Shown one piece after another: positions 1-6,533 of a stretch of 64,000 bases of DNA; position 1 is the stretch's first letter; every line of letters starts with the position of its first letter. Origin of the DNA: Pseudohoeflea suaedae (GTDB taxonomy: Bacteria; Pseudomonadota; Alphaproteobacteria; Rhizobiales; Rhizobiaceae). The notes below the pieces were generated by a model, which worked only from the letters and a program-made list of their open reading frames with translations, had not been told where the DNA came from and made no database searches. The stretch covers positions 930,001 through 994,000 of the forward strand of contig NZ_SMSI01000001.1 in the NCBI RefSeq assembly GCF_004354915.1. The letters are read 5' to 3'. A program made the translations under genes and the position numbers.

Positions 1-80
1 TGCCCCTCCGGTATGTTCGCTGTCCGCCCAGAAGCAAAAGCTCATAAGGGGACATTGGTTCCCGAGGGCAGGGTAGACAC

Positions 81-111
81 AAAAAGGCCGGGTGGCAGGA
101 GCCACCCGGCT
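81..111 (-). terminator. Intrinsic terminator of the nepR-ecfG operon
   Basis: A perfect 10-bp inverted repeat (87-96 with 101-110, loop AGGA) is followed on the minus strand by five Ts at 85-81. It lies just past the ecfG stop codon, so it should end the nepR-ecfG transcript. In bases 1-80 to its left I see no gene or signal I can support. Confidence 0.85.
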
Positions 112-121
112 GAAAAAAATA

Positions 122-676
122 TCAGGATGCGAAAGAGCGCAGCGTGGTCGCCGCCGAGGTCTTGTCCGGCCCGAAATCGGCTTCTCCGTCGATTTGAAGA
201 ATCTCCTGAAGACGTGCGCGGGCGCGGCTGACGCGGCTCTTGATGGTGCCGACGCGGCATTCACAGATCGCGGCCACTTCCTCGTAAGCAAAGCCCGACG
301 CACCAACGAGCAGCAGCGCTTCTCGCTGATCCTCCGGTAACTGGTTCAGCGCCTTGGAGAAATCCTGCAGGTCGAGAGATCCGTACTGGCCCGGATGGAC
401 CGCCAGCTTTTCGGTGAACACGCCGTCAGAATCCTGCACCTCACGGCCTTTCTTGCGGGCCTGGCTGTAGAATTCGTTGCGCAGGATCGTGAAGATCCAC
501 GCCTTTATGTTGGTGCCGATCTCAAAGCGGTCCTGGGCGCCCCAGGCCTTCAGGATGGCATCCTGCACCAGATCATCGGCCCGGTCTGCATTGCCGCAGA
601 GCGAAACCGCGAATGCGCGAAGGTTCGGCAAGACAGCCAACAGGTCGCGCTTGAAGGGATCCGATGCCTCACTCAT
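122..676 (-). CDS. ecfG: ECF sigma factor EcfG (ECF15), general stress response
   Basis: This 184-residue sigma factor redirects RNA polymerase to GSR promoters (GGAAC-N16/17-CGTT). Region 2 spans about residues 10-75, with the acidic patch NADRADDLVQDAILKAW and the -10-recognising segment near NIKAWIFTILRNEF. Region 4 spans about residues 110-165, with a helix-turn-helix around YEEVAAICECRVGTIKSRVSRAR. The start overlaps the nepR stop by 8 bp, the usual coupling between the sigma factor and its anti-sigma factor. Family knowledge: EcfG is held inactive by NepR until phosphorylated PhyR draws NepR away. The neighbouring nepR and phyR make the identification firm. Confidence 0.95.
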   Translation of the reverse strand: MSEASDPFKRDLLAVLPNLRAFAVSLCGNADRADDLVQDAILKAWGAQDRFEIGTNIKAWIFTILRNEFYSQARKKGREVQDSDGVFTEKLAVHPGQYGSLDLQDFSKALNQLPEDQREALLLVGASGFAYEEVAAICECRVGTIKSRVSRARARLQEILQIDGEADFGPDKTSAATTLRSFAS

Positions 677-872
677 CAGCGTGTTCCGTCTTGCTGCCGG
701 CGCCTTTTTTCTCGGCTTCGTCGAGTTTTTCGAGGAGGCTCAGGAACTTGTCCGGAATGCCTTCCTGCTCGACGGCGGAATAAAGCGCCTTCAGCTTCTG
801 GCTGATGATGCGGTTCGGATCCTTCTGCCCGTTCAATCGATCCAAGCCTTTTCCCATATGCTCATGCGGCAT
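669..872 (-). CDS. nepR: Anti-sigma factor NepR
   Basis: NepR binds EcfG in unstressed cells and is titrated by phosphorylated PhyR. The 67-residue product carries the family core: GLDRLNGQKDPNRIISQKLK as the first helical part, then LYSAVEQEGIPDKFLSLLEKL. The frame is open further upstream (to 983). I chose the ATG at 872 because it gives the normal NepR length of about 60-70 residues and because an EcfG-type promoter (932-908) lies inside the longer version. It is translationally coupled to ecfG by an 8-bp overlap. Confidence 0.9.
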   Translation of the reverse strand: MPHEHMGKGLDRLNGQKDPNRIISQKLKALYSAVEQEGIPDKFLSLLEKLDEAEKKGAGSKTEHADE

Positions 873-907
873 TTTTTGACTACTCTTCGGTTCATCTTCC
901 CTGTCGA

Positions 908-932
908 AATGCGTCACGATAAAAAAAGTTCC
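908..932 (-). promoter_or_regulatory. EcfG-type promoter of nepR-ecfG
   Basis: On the minus strand GGAAC (932-928) is followed after exactly 16 nt by CATT (911-908). The EcfG consensus is GGAAC-N16/17-CGTT, so there is one mismatch, in the -10. It lies 36 nt upstream of the nepR ATG, which implies positive autoregulation of the stress sigma factor. Confidence 0.65.
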
Positions 933-940
933 ATACCGTT

Positions 941-965
941 GGAGCCTTTTTTGACTTCGCTCGTT
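941..965 (+). promoter_or_regulatory. EcfG-type promoter of phyR
   Basis: GGAGC (941-945), 16 nt, then CGTT (962-965): one mismatch to the EcfG consensus, with the preferred spacing. It is back to back with the nepR promoter, with only 8 bp between the two -35 elements. The phyR ATG is 41 nt downstream. Confidence 0.6.
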
Positions 966-1006
966 ATCTCTGAGACATAACAAACGTCATCTCAAGGAGT
1001 TCATTG

Positions 1007-1801
1007 ATGTCGATTGCTGCGCGCATCGCGCCCCATCTCCCCTATCTGCGCCGTTTTTCCCGTGCTGTCACGGGGTCGCAAACGTCGGGCGATGCTTACG
1101 TCGCTGCCGTCCTCGAGGCTCTCATAGCGGATATTTCGATTTTCCCGGACGCCTCTAACGACCGCATCTCGCTTTATAAACTTTTCGTGGCGCTGTTTGG
1201 TTCCATCAACATCGATGTCGGCGAGGCCCTGTCGCCCTATGCCTGGGAGCAGCGCGCAGCGGACAATTTGATGCATCTGGCGCCTCTGCCTCGCCAGGCC
1301 TTCCTGCTCGTCGCGGTGGAGGGCTTCAATGAGGATCAGGTCTGCGAGATCCTCGACAAGCCGAAGGGCGAAGTGGAGTCCCTGCTCGAGGACGCGTCGC
1401 GCCAGATTTCCAATCAGGTTGCCACCGACATCCTCATCATCGAGGACGAGCCGCTTATCGCGATGGACATCGAGGAAATGGTTGAATCGCTCGGCCACAA
1501 GGTAACCGGCATCGCCCGTACCCATGCGGAAGCCGTTCGCCTGTTCGAGGAAACGAGCCCGAAGATGGTTCTGGCCGATATCCAGCTCGCCGACGGCAGC
1601 TCGGGCATCGACGCGGTCAACGATATTCTCAAGACTGCGGAAATTCCCGTGATCTTCATCACCGCGTTCCCGGAGCGTCTCCTGACGGGTGACCGTCCCG
1701 AGCCGGCATTCCTCGTCACCAAGCCGTTCAATCCGGAAATGGTCAAGGCGTTGATCAGTCAGGCGCTCTTCTTTGAACGCGTCGACGCCAAGGCGGCGTG
1801 A
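1007..1801 (+). CDS. phyR: General stress response regulator PhyR
   Basis: This 264-residue anti-anti-sigma response regulator binds NepR once phosphorylated and so frees EcfG. The N-terminal half (about residues 1-135) is sigma-factor-like, with a region-4-like end around LPRQAFLLVAVEGFNEDQVCEIL. The C-terminal half is a receiver domain with the acidic pocket IIEDEP (145-149), phospho-acceptor Asp191 in LADIQ, Thr219 and Lys239 (TKPF). The stretch PVIFITAFPERLL is the FATGUY-like motif of these receivers. The ATG at 1007 has AAGGAG at 994-999, so I preferred it over the TTG one codon earlier. It is transcribed divergently from nepR-ecfG. Confidence 0.96.
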   Translation: MSIAARIAPHLPYLRRFSRAVTGSQTSGDAYVAAVLEALIADISIFPDASNDRISLYKLFVALFGSINIDVGEALSPYAWEQRAADNLMHLAPLPRQAFLLVAVEGFNEDQVCEILDKPKGEVESLLEDASRQISNQVATDILIIEDEPLIAMDIEEMVESLGHKVTGIARTHAEAVRLFEETSPKMVLADIQLADGSSGIDAVNDILKTAEIPVIFITAFPERLLTGDRPEPAFLVTKPFNPEMVKALISQALFFERVDAKAA

Positions 1802-1839
1802 CAAACTTTAATCGTTGCGTGAGGTAATGCGTGTGTCCG

Positions 1840-1864
1840 GGAACCAAAGAGCGGTTCGGTCGTT
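1840..1864 (+). promoter_or_regulatory. Perfect EcfG promoter for the DUF1328 peptide
   Basis: GGAAC (1840-1844), 16 nt, CGTT (1861-1864): an exact match to the GSR promoter consensus, 32 nt upstream of the small gene at 1897. Confidence 0.8.
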
Positions 1865-1896
1865 TTCCCGTCATCAGACAATGATGGAGAAACAAA

Positions 1897-2061
1897 ATGC
1901 TGTACTATGCTCTGGTCTTCCTGGTCGTCGCGATTATCGCCGGCGTTCTTGGTTTCGGTGGTATTGCGGGCGCATCCGCAAGCATTGCTCAGGTGCTCTT
2001 CTTTATTTTCCTGGCACTTCTCGTGATCTCTCTGGTGGCCGGCTTCTTCCGTCGCGCCTAA
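1897..2061 (+). CDS. DUF1328 (YtjA-like) small membrane protein
   Basis: This 54-residue protein is nearly all membrane: helix 1 is about residues 3-20 ([19 protein letters not shown]) and helix 2 about residues 31-50 ([19 protein letters not shown]), with the short basic tail FRRA. This is the DUF1328 pattern. The ATG at 1897 has GGAG at 1886-1889. An exact EcfG promoter lies upstream and a hairpin downstream, so it looks like a monocistronic stress gene. Its function is unknown. DUF1328 genes are often found among stress-induced small proteins in alphaproteobacteria. Confidence 0.85.
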   Translation: MLYYALVFLVVAIIAGVLGFGGIAGASASIAQVLFFIFLALLVISLVAGFFRRA

Positions 2062-2083
2062 CAGACAGGAAAATTGAGAATTC

Positions 2084-2112
2084 AAAGGCGGTCCTCGTCG
2101 GGGGCCGCCTTT
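2084..2112 (+). terminator. Probable terminator after the DUF1328 gene
   Basis: AAAGGCGG (2084-2091) pairs with CCGCCTTT (2105-2112), and the stem extends inward by three more pairs. Only TTT ends the stem and no longer U-tract follows, so it may be a weak or partial terminator. Confidence 0.55.
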
Positions 2113-2150
2113 GCGCGCGCATGGGGCAAACTGGGGGTTTTCTGTAACTT

Positions 2151-3143
2151 ATGCCTTCAACCCGGCTTACCTATGAGACACGTGGCGCTCTCGCTCCGCT
2201 CTTGCTGATGGCGCTCAAGAGCGCCGAGGTTGGCGTTGTCGTGAAGGCCCAGGATGGCAGCTACCTCTATGCCTCTGGGCTGCCGGAATATTTTCCGCAG
2301 ATCACGCTTCCCGGCGCTACCGACGCCGATCTTTTCGAGGACGACTGGCACGATCAGATCCTGGAAGCCCAGGACGAGGTTCTCAGGAGCGGGCAGGAAG
2401 TCGTGCTCGAACTCGTCAAGACATCCAACAAGCAATATTCGGCGTGCGAGTGTACGGTGCAGCGCTACGAGAGTGCCGGCATCCAGTCGGTTCTCATCAC
2501 GTTCGTGGACCTGACGCGCGAACGTAAGCGCGAGGATACGCTCAAGGCGCTGCTGCGTGAAGTCAGTCACCGCTCGAAGAACCTCTTGGCTATCGTTCAG
2601 AGCATTGCGTCTCAGACTGCACGAACCAGCGATGATCTGGGCTTCTTCCTGACCAAGTTCCGTGGCCGCCTTGCCGCCTTGTCATCGGCCCAGGATCTGG
2701 TCACCGATTCCAACTGGCGCGGCGCCAATTTCCGCGAACTCGCCATGCACCAGTTCCTGCGTTACGTCGAAAAAGGCGACACGCGTGTGTCCGTGACCGG
2801 CGACGACGTCATTCTCTCGCCGAACGGTGCCACTCATCTGGGGCTGGCGCTGCACGAACTGGTGACGAATTCCGTGGCGTTCGGCGCACTTTCCAATCGC
2901 GCCGGCCATGTTCACTTGTCCTGCGAAGGTGATGAAGAAGGCTGTTTCTCGGTCATCTGGGACGAGGACACCGGAACGGTCCACGACCGAACGCTGTCGG
3001 AAGACGAGATCAACGGAATAAACGGCAAGAAGTTCGGCAGCACCGTGCTGGAACGCGTTGTCCCGGCCGCCCTCGACGGCACGGCTGATTACGACATCCG
3101 GCCGCACCATGTCGTCTATCGATTGCACTTCCGTTCGGCGTAG
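2151..3143 (+). CDS. Cytosolic PAS-HWE sensor histidine kinase
   Basis: This 330-residue protein has no membrane segment. A PAS-like sensor occupies about residues 15-125. The dimerisation/phospho-acceptor box follows (EVSHRSKNLLAIVQSIASQT, His about 139), then an ATPase domain with the N-box HELVTNSVAFGAL and the WDE tryptophan-acid motif that gives HWE kinases their name. The degenerate end GSTVLERVVPAAL replaces the usual GFGT.L box. Its place beside phyR makes it a candidate GSR kinase that phosphorylates PhyR (inference from context; such kinases commonly sit here in rhizobia). The ligand is unknown. Confidence 0.88.
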   Translation: MPSTRLTYETRGALAPLLLMALKSAEVGVVVKAQDGSYLYASGLPEYFPQITLPGATDADLFEDDWHDQILEAQDEVLRSGQEVVLELVKTSNKQYSACECTVQRYESAGIQSVLITFVDLTRERKREDTLKALLREVSHRSKNLLAIVQSIASQTARTSDDLGFFLTKFRGRLAALSSAQDLVTDSNWRGANFRELAMHQFLRYVEKGDTRVSVTGDDVILSPNGATHLGLALHELVTNSVAFGALSNRAGHVHLSCEGDEEGCFSVIWDEDTGTVHDRTLSEDEINGINGKKFGSTVLERVVPAALDGTADYDIRPHHVVYRLHFRSA

Positions 3144-3200
3144 ACCGACCGGAAGCGCGCTCGCCGGCGCCAGGCATTCAATTCCACAACACTGCTGATG

Positions 3201-3313
3201 AAAAATTTTGGGCCCGGCTTGGTTGGGGGGAACCTAAGCCGGGCCATGTCCAGCAGGGGGGCGCTGGAGACAACTGCCGTTGGGGGAGTGGGGGACGGGG
3301 TGTCGGCAGTTGA
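3201..3313 (-). ncRNA. Candidate GsrN-like stress small RNA with C-rich loops
   Basis: The gap between two convergent genes holds a full transcription unit on the minus strand. There is an EcfG-like promoter (3344-3320), then three hairpins in series. Hairpin 1 pairs 3304-3312 with 3271-3279, with a 24-nt loop full of C-runs. Hairpin 2 pairs 3263-3268 with 3249-3254, with six Cs in the loop. Hairpin 3 pairs 3231-3245 with 3211-3224, with a CCCCCC loop, and is followed by five Ts (3205-3201). The predicted RNA is about 112 nt. C-rich loops facing Shine-Dalgarno sequences are a hallmark of alphaproteobacterial stress sRNAs such as Caulobacter GsrN. The identity is inferred from structure and context, not from sequence homology. 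Confidence 0.65.
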
Positions 3314-3319
3314 TAGCAA

Positions 3320-3344
3320 AATGCGCCAAAAAAGGTTTGGTTCC
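3320..3344 (-). promoter_or_regulatory. EcfG-like promoter of the small RNA
   Basis: On the minus strand GGAAC (3344-3340), 16 nt, CATT (3323-3320). Spacing and elements are identical to the nepR promoter in this window. The elements sit inside an 8-bp inverted repeat (3320-3327 with 3347-3354). Confidence 0.6.
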
Positions 3345-3363
3345 CCGGCGCATTAAAAAAATA

Positions 3364-3561
3364 TCAGTGCTTCGACATCCAGTCGTCGATTTCGCGTTCG
3401 GCCTCGTCCTTGGACTTGCCGTAGCGCTCCTGCAGGCGGCCTGCGAGCTCGGTGCGCTTGCCCTCGATGACATCCAGATCATCGTCTGTGAGCTTGCCCC
3501 ACTGCTGCTGTGCCTTGCCCTTGAATTGAGCCCAATTGCCTTCGATGCGATCCCAGTTCAT
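3364..3561 (-). CDS. CsbD family stress protein
   Basis: This 65-residue hydrophilic protein is typical of CsbD: it opens MNWDRIEGNWAQFKGKAQ and continues with WGKLTDDDLDVIEGKRTEL and a terminal amphipathic helix (RYGKSKDEAEREIDDWM). CsbD-like proteins are abundant under general stress; their molecular role is unknown. Upstream on the minus strand is GGAAC at 3618-3614, but the best -10 (CGAA) is at 15-nt spacing, so EcfG control is only suggested. Its transcript would run toward the small-RNA gene immediately downstream. Confidence 0.92.
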   Translation of the reverse strand: MNWDRIEGNWAQFKGKAQQQWGKLTDDDLDVIEGKRTELAGRLQERYGKSKDEAEREIDDWMSKH

Positions 3562-3668
3562 TGTTTCACTCCTAGCGTCTGATCGGTGGAATTATTCGTT
3601 GTTTGACCGGTTCGTTCCGGTACATGAGAAACGTCTGTCATTCGCGACGGTTCCCGTCTCCAGGGCGC

Positions 3669-5348
3669 ATGTTTTATTTGATTGCGGGATTGCCCGGCTT
3701 TGCTAAACGTCTCTCCGGAGCAAATCATGAGGGTCCGGTGAGACTTGCAGTTCTCGTATTCGTAATAACGGCCTCAGTCGGGCTCGTTATGCCAGTCGCC
3801 GTCTACCGTTCCGGCGAGCAGGCCAACATATTGCGCTTTCAGAGCATCGCCGACGACACCGTCGATCGCATATCCTTGCGCATTGGCGAACACATCTCGC
3901 TGCTCGAGGCCACGCGCGCCCTGTTCGAGGCAGAAGGTGCGCAAATCTCCCAGGGGAAATTTGCGTCCTTCGTCGACCATCTCGACATCAATAATCGTTT
4001 CGATGGCGTTCAGGGCATCGGCTTTTCCAGCATCGTGCAGGACGGTCAGGAAGAGGCCGTCTGGAGGGAAATCAGTTCCAACTACGGTGTCGACCGCGGC
4101 ATCTTTCCGAAGACGAGTGATGCGGCGGTCCGCACCGCCGTCATCATGCTCGAACCGTCAGATGAGCGTAACCTGGCTGCGCTCGGTTTCGACATGTATT
4201 CCGAAAGCATCCGCCGAGAGGCCATGCAGGCCGCGGCCCGCTCGAACGAGGTGCGGGCAACGACGAAGGTGGAGCTCGTTCAGGAGATCGATGACCAGAA
4301 GCAGCCGGGTTTTCTGGTCTATCTCCCCTTCTTTCTGGATGGCGGGCCGGCGATCGCAGGTGATGCGCTGCCGCGAAACCTGCGCGGTTTCATCTACGCG
4401 CCTTTCCGCATCGGCGACCTCATCGGCGCAACCCTCAATCGCGGTGGCATCGCGCCGGTCCACATGAGCATCTATCTGGGAGAGCCGACGCAGGAGAACC
4501 TCGTGTTCGAAAGCGCCAACAGGCTTGGCGGTTTCAACGCAGCCTATGAATACCTGGTCTCGGTGGATGTCGCCGGCCAGACCTGGCACTACCAGATGCA
4601 GCCCTCCGACCAGTTCCGGGAGGGAACAGAGAGAGCTATCGCCTTCCTTCTCGCCTCCATCATGATCCTGATGGCCGCCGCGCTCGCGCTTTCGCTGCGC
4701 TCGCAGATGAAGGCGCTTGCCGCCTCGCGCGAGGTGGTGCGTGTCACAGACGAAGCGGCCGTGCAGAAGGATTTCCTGCTTCAGGAAATGAAGCACCGCA
4801 TCAAGAATTCCATCGCCCGGGTCCTGGCGATCGCCCGGCAGACAGCCAATCATTCCGAAAGTCTCGAAGATTTCATCGCCTCCTTCACGAAACGGTTGCA
4901 GGCCATGGCTGCAGCTCAGGACCTGCTGACCCAGTCGCACCACCAGACGGCTCGCCTGGGCGATCTCTTGCGAAATGAATTGCTGCAGGTGTTCGATCAG
5001 GATTTCGACAATTATTCGATCGACGGACCGAAGGTGGATCTGGGCGCAAAGGCAACCCAGGCACTCGCGCTGGTCTTTCATGAGCTTGCCACCAACGCGC
5101 TCAAATATGCCGACATGGCCAACGGCGCCAACAGGCTCGACATCCGGTGGCAGCTGGCCGACGACGGACGTCTCGAGATCCGCTGGGAAGAAAACCTCGA
5201 CGCCGTGATCACGCGCCAGGAGGGCAGCGGTTTCGGTACGCGGCTGATTCACTCCCTGGTGGCCGGCGAACTGGGAGGGCAACTCCGCCGCGAACTCACT
5301 GAAAACGGGCTGCGGCTCGAAATCTCGGTACCCAGGGAGGCAAGGTAA
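3669..5348 (+). CDS. Membrane CHASE-HWE sensor histidine kinase
   Basis: This 559-residue kinase has one membrane helix near residues 22-45 (LAVLVFVITASVGLVMPVAV) and another near 325-345 (AFLLASIMILMAAALALSL). They frame a periplasmic CHASE domain (contains FDGVQGIGFSSIV and LGFDMYSESIRREAM). The cytoplasmic part has the phospho-acceptor box LQEMKHRIKNSIARVLAIAR, the N-box HELATNALKYA, WEEN and GSGFGTRLIHSLV. The start is uncertain: TTG 3603 and ATG 3624 are in frame but lack a ribosome site, while ATG 3669 follows AGGG. Given its GSR neighbours it may feed PhyR; CHASE domains sense extracellular small molecules. Confidence 0.87.
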   Translation: MFYLIAGLPGFAKRLSGANHEGPVRLAVLVFVITASVGLVMPVAVYRSGEQANILRFQSIADDTVDRISLRIGEHISLLEATRALFEAEGAQISQGKFASFVDHLDINNRFDGVQGIGFSSIVQDGQEEAVWREISSNYGVDRGIFPKTSDAAVRTAVIMLEPSDERNLAALGFDMYSESIRREAMQAAARSNEVRATTKVELVQEIDDQKQPGFLVYLPFFLDGGPAIAGDALPRNLRGFIYAPFRIGDLIGATLNRGGIAPVHMSIYLGEPTQENLVFESANRLGGFNAAYEYLVSVDVAGQTWHYQMQPSDQFREGTERAIAFLLASIMILMAAALALSLRSQMKALAASREVVRVTDEAAVQKDFLLQEMKHRIKNSIARVLAIARQTANHSESLEDFIASFTKRLQAMAAAQDLLTQSHHQTARLGDLLRNELLQVFDQDFDNYSIDGPKVDLGAKATQALALVFHELATNALKYADMANGANRLDIRWQLADDGRLEIRWEENLDAVITRQEGSGFGTRLIHSLVAGELGGQLRRELTENGLRLEISVPREAR

Positions 5349-5387
5349 AAGGCCCGTCCTGAAGGTTGGCTCTTTGTTGTCTGCCCG

Positions 5388-5412
5388 GGAACATCTCAGC
5401 GTGTAACGCGTT
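5388..5412 (+). promoter_or_regulatory. Perfect EcfG promoter of the AI-2E transporter gene
   Basis: GGAAC (5388-5392), 16 nt, CGTT (5409-5412): an exact GSR promoter, 21 nt upstream of the ATG at 5434. Confidence 0.8.
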
Positions 5413-5433
5413 GTGATACGGAGGTTGACACCT

Positions 5434-6531
5434 ATGCGCTATGGGAAATTCAAACCGACGGCTTTCCCATTGCGGTCAGCCTCGGGTTTCGAGCAGGTTT
5501 TCACGAACGCTGCCTCACTGGCTTCGATCCTCGTAGGGCTCGTCGCATTTTCGATCATTCTTGAGTATGGCCAACCCATCCTGGCGCCGGTCGCGCTTGC
5601 GATCGTCATCGGGCTGATGTTCGGTCCAATGGCGGACAGGCTCGAAAGCCTTGGACTGCCGCCCGCGATCTCGGCCGTGGTTGTGGTGCTGAGCTTCCTC
5701 ATTCTCATCATGATCTTCGCGCTTGCCTTCGCTGTACCGCTCAGCGACTGGGTCAACCGCTTGCCGCTGATCTGGGACCGGATAAGGTCCATCGTTGCCG
5801 ACTGGAAAGGCGTGATGACCTCCGTCGGCTCGCTGGGTGACCAGCTCCGCGAACTGACCGGAAACAACGAGGGGATGAAGGTCCAGATCGACGAGTCGAG
5901 TACGGCGGCAGATCTCGCCTATCTTGCGCCCAACATCCTGGCGCAGGTCGTCATCTTTCTCGCGAGCCTCTATTTTTTCCTGTCGAGCAGGCACGGGATC
6001 AGGAATGGTATTCTGCGCCTGTGCATGAGCCGCAGGTTGCGCTGGCGCGTCGCCCATATTTTCCGCGATACCGAAAACCTCGTTTCACGCTATCTGATGG
6101 CGATCACGGTCATCAATGTCTGCCTCGGGGCGGTCGTTGCGCTCGCAATGTTTCTTCTCGGTGTGCCGTCGCCCATCCTGTGGGGCATGCTGGCAGGTAC
6201 ATTGAACTACATTGTCTATATCGGCCCGGCGGTCATGGTCGTCATTCTGCTCGGCGTCGGCGTGTCCACCTTCACTGTATTTCCCTGGATTCTGGCACCG
6301 GCGGCGGCCTACCTGTTCATCAACTTCATCGAGGCGCAGTTCGTCACGCCGAGCGTCCTCGGCCGGCAGATGACGGTGTCGCCCTTCATCGTGTTTCTCA
6401 CCCTGGTCTTCTGGCTGTGGATGTGGGGCCCGATCGGCGGCTTCATCGCAACGCCGCTTCTGCTCGTGGTGTCGGTTACGATCTACCACATCGTCCCGAT
6501 CGTCCCCTCCAACGAGATGCGCAAGCGCTGA
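5434..6531 (+). CDS. AI-2E family transporter (membrane permease)
   Basis: This 365-residue polytopic membrane protein has about eight helices, for example ASILVGLVAFSIILEYG, ILAPVALAIVIGLMFG and AISAVVVVLSFLILIMIF. The middle soluble part (about residues 110-165) and the C-terminal block, with conserved LNYIVYIGPAVMV and FWLWMWGPIGGFIATPLLL, are typical of this superfamily. Members export AI-2, other solutes or Na+/H+; the substrate cannot be told here. ATG 5434 has GGAGG at 5420-5424, so the in-frame GTG at 5413 was rejected. An exact EcfG promoter makes it a GSR target. It ends 2 bp from the convergent gene, with no terminator visible between them. Confidence 0.88.
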   Translation: MRYGKFKPTAFPLRSASGFEQVFTNAASLASILVGLVAFSIILEYGQPILAPVALAIVIGLMFGPMADRLESLGLPPAISAVVVVLSFLILIMIFALAFAVPLSDWVNRLPLIWDRIRSIVADWKGVMTSVGSLGDQLRELTGNNEGMKVQIDESSTAADLAYLAPNILAQVVIFLASLYFFLSSRHGIRNGILRLCMSRRLRWRVAHIFRDTENLVSRYLMAITVINVCLGAVVALAMFLLGVPSPILWGMLAGTLNYIVYIGPAVMVVILLGVGVSTFTVFPWILAPAAAYLFINFIEAQFVTPSVLGRQMTVSPFIVFLTLVFWLWMWGPIGGFIATPLLLVVSVTIYHIVPIVPSNEMRKR

Positions 6532-6533
6532 AT

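Noticed and set aside
3588-3612. GGAAT-N16-GGTT ahead of the CHASE-HWE kinase
   Set aside because: It has one mismatch in each element and the putative promoter ends inside the longest version of the coding frame, so it is too weak to call.
3595-3618. GGAAC-N15-CGAA upstream of the CsbD gene on the minus strand
   Set aside because: The -10 has two mismatches and the spacing is short. EcfG control of csbD is likely from family behaviour but this site does not prove it.
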